Shown here: one piece after another, positions 5,729 through 6,454 of the stretch | Position numbering within the stretch: position 1 is the first letter of the stretch | How the letters are laid out: each line of letters opens with the position of its first letter | Assembly (NCBI GenBank): GCA_016195115.1 | Contig: JACQAI010000586.1 | Coordinates: 1-6,454, forward strand | Source of the DNA: Pseudomonadota bacterium | Lineage (GTDB): Bacteria; Pseudomonadota; Alphaproteobacteria; Elsterales; Elsteraceae | Reading direction: 5' to 3' | Length of the DNA stretch: 6,454 bases | Made by a program: the position numbers and the translations under genes | The notes under the pieces: generated by a model | The model's input: only the letters and a program-made list of their open reading frames with translations | Told to the model about the DNA's origin: nothing | Database searches by the model: none

Positions 5729-6454
5729 TCAAAGCTCGGTGCGCAGATCCCACAGCTCGGGGAAGAACGGTCGGCCGACCGCCTGCTTGAGATAGCCGAC
5801 CCCGGCGGTGCCGCCGGTGCCGGCCTTGAAGCCGATGATGCGCTGGACCGTCATCATGTGGCGGAAGCGCCAGACCTGGAACGAGTCCTCGACGTCGACC
5901 AGCTCCTCGGCGAGCTCGTAGAGGTCCCAGTATTTCGCGGTGTCGCGGTAGACCTCGATCCAGGCCGCCTTGACCGAGGCATCGGCGGCGTAGGGCAGGG
6001 TGAGGTCGCGCCCGAGATGGCCGCGCTCGATAGCGAAGCCGCGCCGGGCGAGCAGCCGGATCGCCTCGTCGTAGAGGCTGGGGCTCTTGAGCACGTGCTC
6101 GAGCGGGCCGTGGATGTCGGGGCGATGGCGGTGCGGCGCCAGCAGCTCGGCGTCCTTGGCGCCGAGCAGGAACTCGATGGTGCGGTACTGGTAGGACTGG
6201 AAGCCCGAGGCGCGGCCGAGCTTGCCGCGGAAGTCGAGATACTCCGCCGGCGTCATGGTCGACAGCACGTCCCATGACTGGATCATCTGGTTCTGGATGC
6301 GGCTGACCCGCGCGCTCATCTTGAAGGCGCGGCCGAGCGCATCGGTCTGGATAGCCGCGCACGCCGCCTTCAGCTCGTGGATGATCAGCTTCATCCACAG
6401 CTCGGAGGCCTGGTGGATGATGATGAACAGGATCTCGTCGTGGGAGTCTGAGAC
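5729..6454 (-). CDS. kynA: Tryptophan 2,3-dioxygenase (5' end outside window)
   Basis: This heme enzyme opens the indole ring of L-tryptophan with O2 to give N-formyl-L-kynurenine, the first step of the kynurenine route. The frame stays open to the window edge. The Met at 6394 is internal, because the 20 codons before it encode the conserved HDEILFIIIHQASELW block. Of the visible 241 residues, Phe10, His14, Tyr72, Arg76, Ser83, His199 and Thr213 (GTGGT) match the Xanthomonas enzyme residues I recall as Phe51, His55, Tyr113, Arg117, Ser124, His240 (heme ligand) and Thr254, all with the same offset of 41. About 40 N-terminal residues are therefore likely missing, and the enzyme should be functional. 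The C-terminus is complete (FFPELWDLRTEL, then TGA). It is convergent with the 97-aa gene and opposite to kynU. kynB may lie further right. Confidence 0.96.
   Translation of the reverse strand, partial: VSDSHDEILFIIIHQASELWMKLIIHELKAACAAIQTDALGRAFKMSARVSRIQNQMIQSWDVLSTMTPAEYLDFRGKLGRASGFQSYQYRTIEFLLGAKDAELLAPHRHRPDIHGPLEHVLKSPSLYDEAIRLLARRGFAIERGHLGRDLTLPYAADASVKAAWIEVYRDTAKYWDLYELAEELVDVEDSFQVWRFRHMMTVQRIIGFKAGTGGTAGVGYLKQAVGRPFFPELWDLRTEL

Noticed and set aside
5511..6398. 295-codon minus-strand frame overlapping kynA
   Set aside because: It is an alternative frame of kynA and the antisense of the 97-aa gene. The kynA frame carries all substrate- and heme-binding residues.

Overview
The window is GC-rich bacterial chromosomal DNA. 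The coding regions have strongly G/C-biased third codon positions. Gene content (bacterial-type tryptophan 2,3-dioxygenase and kynureninase, a DUF3604/PHP-like protein, an RNase Z-like metallo-beta-lactamase protein) fits a proteobacterium, most likely an alphaproteobacterium. That taxonomic guess comes from overall gene style and not from a marker gene.

Layout, left to right. (1) A 65-nt imperfect palindrome at 1-65 abuts the stop codon of a minus-strand MBL-fold hydrolase (66-887). (2) An intergenic stretch of about 430 bp (888-1317) separates this gene from the divergently transcribed kynU. It holds two AT-rich promoter-like segments, repeated GGGTTAAC motifs, and a 47-codon ORF with three Trp codons whose stop overlaps the kynU ATG. 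(3) A probable plus-strand operon follows: kynU (1318-2550), a small exported protein of unknown function (2587-3030) and a 740-aa DUF3604/PHP-like metallohydrolase (3045-5267), with gaps of 36 and 14 nt. (4) A 106-nt spacer with overlapping hairpins leads to a 97-aa protein of unknown function (5374-5667). (5) Converging on it is the 3' part of tryptophan 2,3-dioxygenase (kynA, 5729 to beyond 6454, minus strand).

Functionally the window carries the first and third steps of the kynurenine (anthranilate) route of tryptophan catabolism. KynA makes N-formyl-L-kynurenine and KynU cleaves L-kynurenine to anthranilate and L-alanine. The middle enzyme, kynurenine formamidase (KynB), is not here and may lie beyond the right edge. 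The two kyn genes face each other across three genes with no assigned role, so they cannot share one transcript. The most interesting point is the tight coupling of kynU to an exported small protein and a DUF3604 protein. The second is the Trp-codon-containing ORF in the kynU leader. No mobile element, CRISPR array, tRNA or rRNA was recognised. I found no clear evidence of an entirely new system.
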